A DNA stretch of 64,000 nt from Monocercomonoides exilis (GCA_001643675.2 LSRY02000037.1:988501-1052500); one strand, 5' to 3'. Positions 23,686 through 34,135 are shown, counted from the stretch's first letter. The notes: generated by a model from the letters alone, not told the origin. Program-made: numbers and translations.

Positions 23686-24131
23686 TATAAGCAATGGGTA
23701 CAATGAGTAAAAAACCGTTACAAAGTAAAAAACCCGGATTTTTTATTCAGCAACTGTGTCTTCAATTTCTTTCAATTTTTATTCAAGTGATATGTTTTTT
23801 TTAATGCTGAAAGTGATAATTTATGATCGTCAAGAAAAAAGAAGAATTTAACATGGCATGCAAAGAAAATTATCATGTTTTTTCTGCGAATCAAAAATAA
23901 TCGTGTGAAATGATGTTCCTCAAATTTCTATAGTTATAGAAGCCATATCTTTGATATATGAAAATTGTTGTGAACTTGACCAAAGCTATTTACTGTCCAA
24001 CGCTCAGTCTTTTGCAACCGTTGTTTATTCTTATATATTTGTATGAATTGTGAATGATAAATAAAACAATTATTAATTAGCATTCAATCCAAAATATGCA
24101 ATTAATATAAAGTCATATATGTAAATATCAT

Positions 24132-25841
24132 TCAAAAAAGAAGGAGAAAATATATGAATAAATAAGTATTTCCCAAACTAGTTAATGTTTCCATTGTTTC
24201 GTTATCATCGTGTAGTATTTTGGATTTTTTGCTTCTTGACGGACAAGTTTCTTTTATGCTTTCATTTCGCTCATCAATCTGCCTTTCTTTTGATATGGCT
24301 TCATCGTCTTCATAAATGAAGTCATCGTCGATTTTTTTCTTTCTTATTCGAGGGATTCTTTTTGATACTGATTTGTTTCTTGAAGGATGATCACGATCTT
24401 CGTCTGAGAAATTATAATCATCAGTTTGCGTGAATTCATCCCTATGGTGCTTTTCTTCAATTTTCATTTCATTTTGAACCTTTTTTGTTGATTTAACTTT
24501 GCGCTTTGGGGAAAAAGAACCAAACAATTCATTGTTAACTTCATCTGAAGAAATTGCTGAAGAAGATTTTGAAGGAGATCCACTTATTTTGGTGAGAACT
24601 TGCGAAGCTGCCAGTGGCCAGATTCCTGTGTTGAGAAATGCAGTTTTAATTACCGATGGAGTGGTCGCTGCAGCGATCGCCTCTGGTAAGACCTCAGCAA
24701 GTGCCTTTCTATATGAAGAAGATGAATCATCCATTGGAACTTTGAAATTATTGTATAATGTTCTTTTCAATTTGGCAAATATCACATTGTCACAGGGCTG
24801 GAGGAGATGGGTCATGTTAGGGGGAAATGTTTTTATGAAAATTCCGTTATTTTCAGCTTCTATGATGACTTCTGAACATGTATGTGTAGAATGATTGTCA
24901 AGAAGAAGAAGAGCCTTTTCGAAGATGTTGATTGTATTTTTTGATGAATGAGAGGAATCCAATTTTGAAGCATGATGATTTTGAAAATTTCAGTGGTAAT
25001 CCATCCTGAAGGCGCAGGAATATAATTTATATTAAAAAATATCAAATTAGAAAACTCTTCAGGCATTTTTTTCTTTGGATAAAGAAAAAAATGAGGAAGG
25101 CAGGAACCATCAGAACACACGCAAACGCAAAGAGTTGCGTTGGCAATTTTTCGAGGATCTGGAGGAGAAGGAGGGATCTGATCTTTCAAACAGATCACTA
25201 ATTTTGAAGAACTTTCTCCGATTCTCACAGAAGATTCGTCAAAATTAAAAATATTGGAAACTTCGATATTGTTTCCTTCTACGATTTCTTTCACTTCTAT
25301 AAACCAATTAGTCACATTTTCAGGGCTCTGTGACCGAATTTTTGCAATTTCAAGTGGTCTCGCCAAGGCCGCCTTTAAAATAGAGCTTCTTTGAACCAAA
25401 TAATAAGATAATTTCGGATGGAGTTTCTCGTTTTCTTCTTCATTTGTTGATTCTGCGTCCAACATTTTTATTGCCTATTTAAATAAAGATCAAAATTAAT
25501 CAGATAAAAAAATTGAAAACCATTTCCTGTATGTGCTTCATTCGAACAACAACTCCTTCAGATAATAAAGACAAGACCTGATTTTCGATTTTTTCCAGTT
25601 TCTCAGAATTAATAAGCGATGTTCTTCCTTCTTTTCCAACATCTCTGTTTTTCTTTTCTGCTGTTTTGCCTCTGTACCAAGCCTGCCTTGTAATTACTTT
25701 CGCTTTGACCGCCACGTTCACTGTCAATGGATATGTTTTCTTGATTTCAAAAATTTTCCTCGATCTGGAATGGATTGTGCGGTATTCTCTTGTAGCAGCA
25801 ATCCTAAGAAGTTCTTCTGAAGCAATTGATTTCTTTTCCAT
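24132..25841 (-). pseudogene. Pogo-like DDE transposase 2, one frameshift
   Basis: The start is the ATG at 25841 (MEKKSIASEELLRIAATREY), followed by a helix-turn-helix-like DNA-binding region. A 46-bp phase-0 intron (25475-25520) separates KHIQEM from AIKMLDAEST. Catalytic motifs: FNFDESS, then LLLDNHSTH and HLLQPCD (DD35D). The frame shifts by one base near 24900-24915, in a TTC/CTT repeat just before the second Asp. The upstream frame ends shortly after, and the downstream frame continues for about 270 codons with ITTPSV-like helices and a charged tail ending in TGA. The shift may be a real mutation or a sequencing error in the repeat. Without it the gene is complete. Confidence 0.8.
25475..25520 (-). 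other. 46-bp intron in transposase 2
   Basis: On the minus strand it begins GTTTTC and ends AAATAG. Splicing restores one frame across the N-terminal domain. It has the same length and phase as the intron in transposase 1. Confidence 0.7.
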
Positions 25842-26159
25842 CACAAAAAAGGGAACGATCAAAATGATCAAAATTGAAAAAATATTGTTTGAAAGGCTAT
25901 TCAATCAAACTAACAAATGGCAGTTCAAGTGATGGAATGATAATTTTTTTTTAAATATATTTGCTAAATTTTATCTTGAATTTTCAACAACATATAAAGA
26001 ATATTAATCAATCATTCTATCAAGTGAACAACACTTGTTGAGAAGAAATACATCGTAATAATTAGAAAAATTTGAACTTTTCAACTAAAATTGTTTCATC
26101 AGTCAATAATCAGTTTAAACAAAGCTAATGTTTTGATGAAAGAAAAATTTTCTTTTTTT

Positions 26160-26205
26160 TAAAGTCCCGGTTTTTTTAACTTTGCACCGGGTTTTTTACT
26201 CATTG
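26160..26205 (-). repeat. Right TIR of pogo-like element 2
   Basis: Complementary to 23701-23746, with two copies of the AAAAAACC(C)GG motif. Confidence 0.8.
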
Positions 26206-26856
26206 TAAGTGGGCAGATAACGACCGGTCAAACTTTACGATTTGTATGTTTTCATATTTTTAGACTATTACAAATGAATGTAATTATGATATTTCTATTG
26301 TGGCTTTCGAATTACAGTGATTCAAAGCTGAAAAAACCTATCTTTAAAATCCAAACGGAGTATATATTAAAAAAACTTCCCCACTTAAATAAAAAAACCC
26401 TCATCATATGATTAAATTTAAAATTTTCGTTAACATAACCCTTATAAATACATTGACAATGGATAAATCTTTATTTCCAATAAAAACCTTAAAAAAAATT
26501 TCTCTCTTAATTATCTTAGGGGTTTGATCATTAATTTTTAATAACAACTGCTTTTTAAATACAGAAAATTTTCAGTTTTTTTTCGAATGTTTCTCCTATT
26601 TGAGAATTTTAACATCTGAAAAGAAGTTTTTCAAGGTCAATAGTTCTTCTTTTGGACAATTTTTATACCGGTCGCTATGTACCCTCTCACCAAGCAATGA
26701 TTTTTAATCTTCACAACTTTCATTTTTCAAATCATCTTAACCTTTCATGAAAATATTTTTGAACAAACATTTAAATAGTTGTGTTCAAAACACTCACTTT
26801 TGCCAGAACCTTCAAACATGACATTTTCTTTCGAAATACTCATTTTCATTCATATA

Positions 26857-27059
26857 CTTGAAAGAGTTTTGCATTTCGATTCGAACAGAAACTTTTATTT
26901 GTTTAATATTTTGTATTTCGATTGAAAAATCTGAAACAAAAAATATTCATCTTTTATAATCTTTTTAAATAATTTTTTGATTCAGATTTTTCAATCAAAA
27001 TACAAAATATTTAACAAATAAAAGTTTCTGTTCGAATCAAAATGCAAAACTCTTTCAAG
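26857..27059. repeat. 203-bp foldback element with 79-bp arms
   Basis: The arms CTTGAAAGAGTTTTGCATTT... (26857-26934) and their complement (26981-27059) match with only a few differences, around a spacer of about 46 bp. No coding content. It is probably a MITE or foldback nested in pogo-like element 3. Confidence 0.85.
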
Positions 27060-27136
27060 CAGCGTCGTGTTTTTTATTCAAAACGATTCAATAATTCATA
27101 ATTATCTTATTCGATCATTTATTTTGTGATATTTAT

Positions 27137-28597
27137 TTATTTCTGTCTTTTTTCCATTTCTCTTTTTTGAAGTGCAAAAAAAAAACTTGGACTTGTTAAC
27201 CATTTAAAAGGAACTTCAAATTCTCCTGTCCTAATCCCATCTGGATACTTAGGGTCTTCTGTATCATCAGAAACATACGGATTTGAAATCAAGATTTCTG
27301 GATTGATTGGGAACAATCCAGTTGTCCTGAATGCGTTCTCCTTGTTAAGAAATGATGTTGCCGTCTTTTCTGCATCAATTGCACACTCAACGATTAATTT
27401 TCTTCTGTCAGCGGCTTTCATTTTTTGTCCATCATTGTGCTCCTCCACCCACTTAATTTTCCTTCTCCTCATCAGCTTTCTGAATGCGTTTCGAAGAGGA
27501 CAAGCAATTCCAACATCAAAAGGTTGCATTATGTGAGTCAAATTTCCATGCAGAGTGAACACAAAAATAAAATAATGTTCAAATAATACCAACGCTGAAG
27601 GGCAAAGGCGAGATGGATGACTATCAAGAATGAAAAAAACAGGAGAATTGAGTGGAATAACTCCAAGCGACCTGCAAATTGTTATCCATGAGCAGAAATG
27701 AACAGCATAACTGTAGAAAGCATTTCTGTCCATCCATCCTGATGCATTAACGTGAATTTCGCATGAACCTGCTTTTTTGTACTCCAAAAGTTCAGGAGGA
27801 ACCATTTTCAATGCAGAAATAATGATAAACGGTGGAGGAGCTATGCAAGATGGTCCAATGGTGGTCATTATTGATATATGATAATATGTGTGATCTTCTG
27901 AGGAAGCAGGTGCTCTTTTGGCTTCGGCAGGTACGATTAATTTTTGGAAAGAACAAAAATCAGCATTCCATTCGTCTGCGTTAAATATATTAAGCTTGTT
28001 GACAGATGGCTTGATATCTTTGTTAAACATAAAATTGAACCATGCTCTGATGTTTGACATGAATGCTGAGTTCAATTTGGCTGGGGTGATATTAGATGGA
28101 GAGAGAACTTTCAGCTTGTGCTTCGAAATAAATCCTGAGACATATGCTGGAGAAGGTGGCACAAGTTGTTTATCAAAATGCTTGATAACAGGACTAAGTC
28201 CAAAGTGAAGAGACATCCTTAATGATTTCAAATTTTGTCTTTGCATTTCCGAATAAATGATTTCACTTAATTCTTGTGTTGTTATTCCATCATGTTGTTG
28301 ATATTTTTCATGAACAATATTCAGCACCTTTTCTTCACCCTCGAAGTTTAGCAAACTAGGCCTTGTGTGAACTTCCTTTTCGTTCCAAGTTTGTCCGGCG
28401 CAATAACATCTCACAGCGCTATAAATTTTTTGTGTCGTAATGTTTAACGCTTCTGATATCAAACAAACCTTCTGTGGAAAAGCATCAAGAGCAGCAATAA
28501 CTTTTTCGAATAATGAATTGGCGTTTCTAACTTCAAACGTAAGTTTTACGTCTCGAAGTTTTTGTTCTCGTGATATTTTTTCAATCTTTGTATCTTT
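27137..28597 (-). CDS. Pogo-like DDE transposase 3
   Basis: A single open frame runs from just after a TAA at 28598 to a TAA at 27137, with no ATG near its start. The first codons may therefore lie in an upstream exon (an AG acceptor is possible at 28595). The N-terminal helix-turn-helix region contains KVCLISEALNITTQKIYSAV, then a CENP-B/pogo-like linker. Catalytic motifs: FNADEWN, FILDSHPSR and HGNLTHIMQPFD, with 35 residues between the last two Asp. A C-terminal RTTGLFPINPEIL motif is typical of this superfamily. No internal stops or frameshifts, so it is the best-preserved transposase here. It shares little sequence with the other two and represents a distinct lineage. Confidence 0.8.
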   Translation of the reverse strand, partial: KDTKIEKISREQKLRDVKLTFEVRNANSLFEKVIAALDAFPQKVCLISEALNITTQKIYSAVRCYCAGQTWNEKEVHTRPSLLNFEGEEKVLNIVHEKYQQHDGITTQELSEIIYSEMQRQNLKSLRMSLHFGLSPVIKHFDKQLVPPSPAYVSGFISKHKLKVLSPSNITPAKLNSAFMSNIRAWFNFMFNKDIKPSVNKLNIFNADEWNADFCSFQKLIVPAEAKRAPASSEDHTYYHISIMTTIGPSCIAPPPFIIISALKMVPPELLEYKKAGSCEIHVNASGWMDRNAFYSYAVHFCSWITICRSLGVIPLNSPVFFILDSHPSRLCPSALVLFEHYFIFVFTLHGNLTHIMQPFDVGIACPLRNAFRKLMRRRKIKWVEEHNDGQKMKAADRRKLIVECAIDAEKTATSFLNKENAFRTTGLFPINPEILISNPYVSDDTEDPKYPDGIRTGEFEVPFKWLTSPSFFFALQKREMEKRQK

Positions 28598-29898
28598 TTA
28601 ATAAAAAAATAATGAACAATCAGAAGCTGATAATTGACCAAAATAGACCACTTTGGATTTATAAAATATTTTGGGAAAAAAAATCACCGCTATATGAATG
28701 AAGATGAGTATTTCGAAAAAAACTTCATGCTTGTTGGTTCTTGCATAAGTGCGTGTTTTGAACACAACTATAACATGGTTCGAAATTATGGTAATCATAA
28801 AAAATAATTGAGATTTGTTCCAAAGTTCTTTTGAGATTAAATAAAAGAAAAAATTCCATTTCAAAGCAAAGATAATAAGAACAATTATTAATTAAGGAAG
28901 ACATTCGTGTGTTCACCAAAAATTATTCAAATGGAATAAGCATCATTCAAAGCAGAATTTTAATATCAAATAATAAAATGTTCAAGAAAGAGAATCCAAG
29001 TGAGGGAAAAAAGTCTTTCTAATATTTTTGAAAACATTTTTGGAGAAGTTTGCGTTGTTGTTGAATACAAATTTTGAAAAATTCGTTTCGAAAAAAAAAA
29101 TCTCAGAAACAAACTCGAATAAAAGAAAATTGAATTATTTCATTTGAAAATATGTTTGCAAGGATAAAAATTAAAAATGAAAAAGAAAATCCAATATTTA
29201 TTATTCTTCATTGGATTTGAAAACAAGTGAAACTTTTCTTTATAGATTTATTCGTGAAATAGTGTCCTTTTTATTGACATGAAAGAAAATAGTTTCAAAA
29301 AAAAATTACAGAATTTATTTCAAATACAAATTTTCCAATTGTTCCAAATGATTCTTAAAAATACATCTTTAAAAAGATGATAAATTATAAACATAACCAA
29401 TATTATTTATATTAAAATAACGAAAGTGTTTTTCTTTAAAAATAATTTTGTCAACTTTTTGAAAATTTGAAGTTTTTCAAACTTTCGACTTTGCTTTAAA
29501 GCTTGTCGATCAAGGTGATTATTGTTGAAATCATAACTAATATCGGAGTGTTGATTCTGCAAATATTCTATTTATTTGGAGACTAGTTATGTATTCAAAA
29601 GAAAAAAAAACAATAAATGTAAAAAATCAGGTTGTTTGAGATTTTATTCATGAAAAAATATTTTTGTTGCGAGTTTTAAACTTTTCTGAGTTCATTTTTC
29701 AACATTCAAAATGGTTTCAAAAATCGAACTTTTTGATTGTTAAAAAATGATTTCAAAAAATCATCACCCATTTTGATTGGAGTGTTCAGTCAACTTCTTC
29801 CAAGATTATTTTTCTTTTCAGGTGCAAAGACTGGTTAAAATTAAAGAGAAGAAGAAATTTTTGATGTTCGCTTGGAGAAAAAAAAACGTTTGAATTTT

Positions 29899-30246
29899 TC
29901 ATTCAGACTGACAGTCAAAATGATTTTCCGAAATGTGAAATATTAGAGGTGGAATATTGAAATGTTTGTTGGAAGAAAATGAAAAAGAGAGGAGATCTGA
30001 AGAAGGGAAATCAAGCGAAGAGAAATATTTCTCCTTCTCCTCAAATACTCCAATTTCATTCCCAAATAAAACGCTCTCAGTTTCATTTCCTCCTTCAATC
30101 TCATCAAAAGAAGTTTCTGTTTTGTTTTCGGATGCAATTTCTTCGTCCGATTGAATCATCGTTTTTCCAGAACTCATGATGAATAGCACATTCATTTCAT
30201 GCTTCTTCAACAGATAAGATTTGAAAGTGCATGTCAAATGCTTCAT
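29899..30246 (-). CDS. Small hypothetical protein downstream of surface gene A
   Basis: 115 codons starting MKHLTCTFKSYLLKKHEMNV and ending TGA. It is acidic, with no signal peptide or membrane segment. The upstream ATG of the copy at 61159 is TTG here. The equivalent in copy B carries a frameshift. It may be a real gene, but conservation could simply reflect recent duplication. Confidence 0.3.
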   Translation of the reverse strand: MKHLTCTFKSYLLKKHEMNVLFIMSSGKTMIQSDEEIASENKTETSFDEIEGGNETESVLFGNEIGVFEEKEKYFSSLDFPSSDLLSFSFSSNKHFNIPPLIFHISENHFDCQSE

Positions 30247-30660
30247 TTTGAGCTCCCTCAATTCTCTCAATTTCTCAGAAAATAAACAAAAACCAGCAAA
30301 TTAAACAACAAATAATAAATTGTCTGATATTCTGAAATGAAAAGTCAAGTTTTGATAAAAGGGGTCAAACAATTCTCCAATTGCACGGAAACAAAACAAG
30401 TTCATTCAAATTTTAAAATCATATTCTTCTTTCTTCTGTTGTTCAAAAAAATGAATAAAAAACAAAAATGAATTGGATACAAAAATTTAGATGCTGACTT
30501 CACATTTGTGTGCGAAACAAAATAAAGCATGGAATTGCATTCCAATTAAAAAATTAATAACAAATACATAATAATCGTGATAATTGAAATATAAAAGATA
30601 AAATCAAAAGATTAAAAAAATACTATGATTTACACAAATAAATCTTTTATTAAATTGAAA

Positions 30661-30690
30661 AATAAATAAATAAATAAATAAATAAATAAA
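30661..30690. repeat. (AAAT)n microsatellite after surface gene A
   Basis: Seven to eight AAAT units lie just past the stop codon. The mirror (TTTA)n lies at 60744-60775, and an AATAAA polyadenylation-like signal follows in both. Confidence 0.8.
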
Positions 30691-30720
30691 TTATCTCTAA
30701 TAGAATTGCTAATCTCAATT

Positions 30721-33210
30721 CTACTCCTGGGTGCTCATTTCTATTTCTTTGTTTTCATCTTTGCTTCCCTCTTTCTCTCCGTCTTTGTTGCTTTTGGTCT
30801 TCCTTTTCTTGACAACCATCAAAACAACCACAACCACAACCACTGCAACAACAACAACAACAACTATCGGAACCACAATCGCAACAACAGTTCCTGCATT
30901 TGGTTTCTTCTTGCCTTCTGGAGCAGGTTCTTCCTTACTCTTCAAATGCTTTTCATATGCATCCTCTGGATCAGATTCTTCATCTTTTGCTCCCATAATC
31001 CAGCCAGCTGCTGATTCATCAAAATCTTTCGCAAACTCAAATGCATCGTCCTGTTTGCAGAACTCATCAAAATCAGGTGCAGCAATGAATATTGATCTTG
31101 CTGTTGAATTAGCTGTGTTTGAGCCATCAATCTCAAGATTGTTTGTCGAAGGAAGTTGAAGATTTGATGCTGCCTTTGGCATTTTAATGAACATTGCCCC
31201 TGCTTTCCCATTTGGCGCTGTGCATGACTTGAATGTGCATTTGCTGTTTCTTCCAATCGCAACTGTCGACTCTTCCGAAGTTAAAGAAATCTCCAACCCA
31301 GCCACTTTTCCATTTTCTGAATTCACTCCATTCATGCTCAGCCCTTCAATGCTAACTTCTGAAGGTGTGCTGCCTTCATTCTTAATAGTAATCGCTGCTC
31401 CATTTTGAACATTCACGTTGCTGATCTCCACTCCATTCAACGAAGCCGAACTCACACTGCTGAAAGAAAATGGCGATGAAGAAAACGAAACTGTGCTGCT
31501 GCTATCTGTGCATGAAACTGTGTTCATTGCAACTTTCCCTCCAACAACACTCACAAGACTGCCAACAACAACATCACCCCCATCTGCATTTATCGCCATT
31601 TTCTCTGGCGATTGGGCTCCAATTCTGACAAATTTGCAATTGCTGATGGTGAGTGATGCTGACTTTTCATTTCCATGAATCAAAGAATTCCATTTTTTTT
31701 CATAAGTGGGAAAGTTAAATGCCAAAGACTTGAATTCCACCTTTTGTTCGCATGTAAATAAATCAGATGATGCACCAACAGCACAATCAATAGCCACTTC
31801 TGCATTTCCATTTCCATCACTGTTCACTCCTTCAATGGTTATTCCCTTTTCGTTGCTAATTGTCATTTCTTCTGCTGTAAACTGGCTTTCGTCTTTTACA
31901 ATCTCGATGAAGTATCCTTCAGAACAAAGAACTTCATCTAGTTTATCAAATGCTTCTTTCAATAAACTCAATGGTGAAGAACTTGTCAATCCGTCTCCTG
32001 TTCCTTTGTTCTTCAAATAGATCTTTCCGGTTTGATCTAAATACATGGACACAAAATCGTAAATTTTTTCTGCTCCATCAACACATGCTGCAACAAAACA
32101 CAAATTATCATTCCGAGTATAATCTGCTGCGAAACTCTTCTTCATTTCTGCTGCTAGGTCTTCGAATAACGAGTCATTTTCCATTATCAAAAATATTCCA
32201 GTATTTCTTTTCAATTCGCCTTCTCCAACTGTGCATTTGTCAAATATCAGATTCTTTCCATTTTCGGGCCATTTAATCTGACTTGCTGATGTAATAGCTT
32301 TCATTCGTAGCAATATTCCTCCGGAGCCATAATACCGTTCACTATTGCACAATGAAAAAGTTGTGACACCTCCATCTCCAACAGTAAATGTGCTTTTATC
32401 GCCGTCAGTATCGAAATTCAAAGGCATACCAACGCTGTTTATCTCCGAAAATGTGCTCCCATTTAATCTAACTTCAACATTGGTTTTTAAGTAACCATTG
32501 ATTTTGATAACGGATTCTGCATATATATTATCATTTGGATCATCAATTATTTTAATTTTTTTCAAAGTCAAATTAGACAATATCACAGTTTCAGCGTTAC
32601 TAATCATAAACAGTTCGTACGTCGATATTAATGTATTTTCTTCATCTGCGCATTCAACCGAGTCCATTGTCAATGATCCTTGATATGAGTCAACTAATCT
32701 AAAATCAATCACGTTTTCCCCTACTGGCCGAATAAATTTGCACTTGCTTATAGTCAAGCTTGTTTTTTGTGCACTTATCAAATTTAACCTATCTATTTTT
32801 GGATCTTTTGCCAATGTTGTTGGAATGTGGAATGCCAAGTATTTGAATTCCACGGGACAATAGCAATTAAATAAAGTTTGATTTGGATTTACGTCACAGT
32901 CCATTGCCACTTCAGTGTTCCCACTTCCATCACTTTTCCATCCTTCAACAGTAACTTTTTGCTTGCTTCTAAATGTAACTGAGTCCGCAGTTAATGGATC
33001 TGTATCTTCAACAATTTTCATGTAGCATTCGGTTTCATTGCTCAGAAGAAGGTATGCCAAAAAGAAAGATTGTCTTTCCTGATTAATATCTAATCCGCTG
33101 TTGGAATTGTTCCCGCTTTGCTTGAGGAACACTGTTGTAACTGGTTGTGATGGTTCGTTTTGAGAATAAACCGATATTACGATTTGGAAAAGTATTAATC
33201 CCCAGAACAT
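30721..33210 (-). CDS. Two-module type I surface protein A
   Basis: 829 residues from the ATG at 33210 (MFWGLILFQIVISVYSQ, a signal peptide) to TAG. The ectodomain holds two homologous modules of about 350-400 residues. Each starts with a VFLKQSG/IYLKNKG...GL line, followed by a IVEDTDPLT / IVKDESQFT line, a VTVEG..SDG.GN / ITIEGVNSDGNGN line, a VEFK.LAF line and an SLTISKCKF / SLTISNCKF line. This beta-strand ladder fits a right-handed beta-helix. A Pro/Lys linker leads to a strongly hydrophobic Val-rich helix (about 30 residues, after KKPNAGTVVAIVVPIVVVVV) and a Lys/Glu-rich cytoplasmic tail. It is probably an adhesin-like or antigenic cell-surface protein. Intact, with no intron needed. 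Ligand unknown. Confidence 0.85.
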   Translation of the reverse strand: MFWGLILFQIVISVYSQNEPSQPVTTVFLKQSGNNSNSGLDINQERQSFFLAYLLLSNETECYMKIVEDTDPLTADSVTFRSKQKVTVEGWKSDGSGNTEVAMDCDVNPNQTLFNCYCPVEFKYLAFHIPTTLAKDPKIDRLNLISAQKTSLTISKCKFIRPVGENVIDFRLVDSYQGSLTMDSVECADEENTLISTYELFMISNAETVILSNLTLKKIKIIDDPNDNIYAESVIKINGYLKTNVEVRLNGSTFSEINSVGMPLNFDTDGDKSTFTVGDGGVTTFSLCNSERYYGSGGILLRMKAITSASQIKWPENGKNLIFDKCTVGEGELKRNTGIFLIMENDSLFEDLAAEMKKSFAADYTRNDNLCFVAACVDGAEKIYDFVSMYLDQTGKIYLKNKGTGDGLTSSSPLSLLKEAFDKLDEVLCSEGYFIEIVKDESQFTAEEMTISNEKGITIEGVNSDGNGNAEVAIDCAVGASSDLFTCEQKVEFKSLAFNFPTYEKKWNSLIHGNEKSASLTISNCKFVRIGAQSPEKMAINADGGDVVVGSLVSVVGGKVAMNTVSCTDSSSTVSFSSSPFSFSSVSSASLNGVEISNVNVQNGAAITIKNEGSTPSEVSIEGLSMNGVNSENGKVAGLEISLTSEESTVAIGRNSKCTFKSCTAPNGKAGAMFIKMPKAASNLQLPSTNNLEIDGSNTANSTARSIFIAAPDFDEFCKQDDAFEFAKDFDESAAGWIMGAKDEESDPEDAYEKHLKSKEEPAPEGKKKPNAGTVVAIVVPIVVVVVVAVVVVVVVLMVVKKRKTKSNKDGEKEGSKDENKEIEMSTQE

Positions 33211-34135
33211 CTTCAAATAACACTTTTTTCAATTTTTATTTTGATCAATATTAGTATAAAATGAAAATTCAAAAACAAAATAAGATAAAAAGAATTTCAA
33301 ACAAAATAAAACAACAAAAGCTTGGAATGATACAAAAATTATTTGTTTCTATGAAACAAATTTTTGATATTTATTTTGTCAGCAAAATTACTGTTATTCT
33401 TTCAGAAAGAATAAATTGATTGTTAATTCCGAAACTTTGTTGTTTGCAAAAATGAACAATCCTTTTTTGCTTCAAATTATTGTCTCTATTGTTTTGCTTG
33501 AAAAAAATATGATTAAATCATTTGAATGATAATGAATTTGACGAATTTGCACATTCCATTATTGTTAACATTTTGTCTTTTATGAACATGTTTTGCAATT
33601 GAAGGAAATTGTTGAAGAAAAGATGCTAAATATGTTAAAAAGATTATTATTTATATTGTAAAGACCGATGAGAATGAAAAGAGGTTTGGTGGAGTTGTCA
33701 TTGCTGTTGATAAATATTCATTATTGTTTTTGATTTTGTTCATTGCAAAGATTGTCACAAAAGGAAAAATTGCTCATTTGAGCAGAAAACAAAAGATGCT
33801 GCGAAAACAATGAGATTCACAGTGAATTCATTTTCTTGAAATCAGAAAGAGAAATTGAAGAATCCAAAGACGAAGAAAAAGAATGAGAAATTTGCAGTCA
33901 AATGAAGAGAAAAAGAAGAATAACAGTCTATTTTGTTATTCACTATCTTTCTTCTTTCCAATATTTCTTCTTTCCCCTCTCTCCATAACCTTCATTTTAC
34001 AGCCATTCGCACAAATTTCGTTCTCCACCAGGAAGGATCTGATATTTCAAATTCACAATGAAGTCATTGTGGTTTCTGTAATTTTCAACTTATTCTCCTT
34101 TCTCTCGTCGTGCTTCTTTTGCTTCTGTCACTTCA

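Larger units (their letters stand above)
19497..23687 (+). mobile_element. Pogo-like DNA transposon 1 (4.2 kb)
   Basis: Inverted terminal repeats with two copies of a GCA(T/C)AAACCCGCACA motif occur at 19499-19540 and, inverted, at 23647-23685. Outside them TA dinucleotides fit the Tc1/mariner/pogo target duplication, although the exact end is ambiguous by 2 bp. Inside is one transposase gene on the + strand, then about 1.35 kb of AT-rich non-coding DNA. Confidence 0.85.
23701..26205 (-). mobile_element. Pogo-like DNA transposon 2 (2.5 kb)
   Basis: The ends are CAATGAGTAAAAAACC at 23701 and the complement ending CTCATTG at 26205. Each is followed inward by a second AAAGT(T)AAAAAA(C)CCGG copy. 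TA lies on both sides (23699-23700 and 26206-26207), the expected target duplication. The element sits 11 bp from pogo-like element 1. Its transposase is on the minus strand and fills most of it. Confidence 0.88.
26778..28768 (-). mobile_element. Pogo-like DNA transposon 3 (2.0 kb)
   Basis: Inverted repeats of about 80 bp begin GTTGTGTTCAAAACAC (26778-26860) and end at 28768. TA occurs at 26776-26777 and 28769-28770. A transposase occupies the minus strand between them. A foldback repeat sits just inside the left TIR. The right outer flank belongs to the surface-locus repeat unit. Confidence 0.8.
28769..34135 (-). repeat. Surface-locus repeat unit, copy A (inverted)
   Basis: This matches the complement of 57293-62408 over about 5.1 kb (29005-34135). 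It includes the 0.9 kb 5' flank, the surface-protein gene, the (AAAT)n 3' flank and a small downstream frame. From 28769 to 29005 it matches copy 1 at the window start but not copy B. The inner boundary falls after TTCTGTCACTTCAT, where both copies diverge at once. Confidence 0.9.

Noticed and set aside
27060-27139. C-terminal extension of transposase 3 past its TAA
   Set aside because: Translation beyond the stop runs into the foldback repeat and is AT-driven; RTTGLFPINPEIL and the tail already give a normal end.
28780-28800. GGTTCGAAA reminiscent of a tRNA T-loop
   Set aside because: No acceptor stem, anticodon arm or D-loop could be placed around it. No tRNA or rRNA was found by eye anywhere in the window.
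30706-32276. Frames antisense to the surface-protein genes (also 58404-60729)
   Set aside because: Shadow frames of strongly biased codons; their similarity between copies follows from the coding strand.
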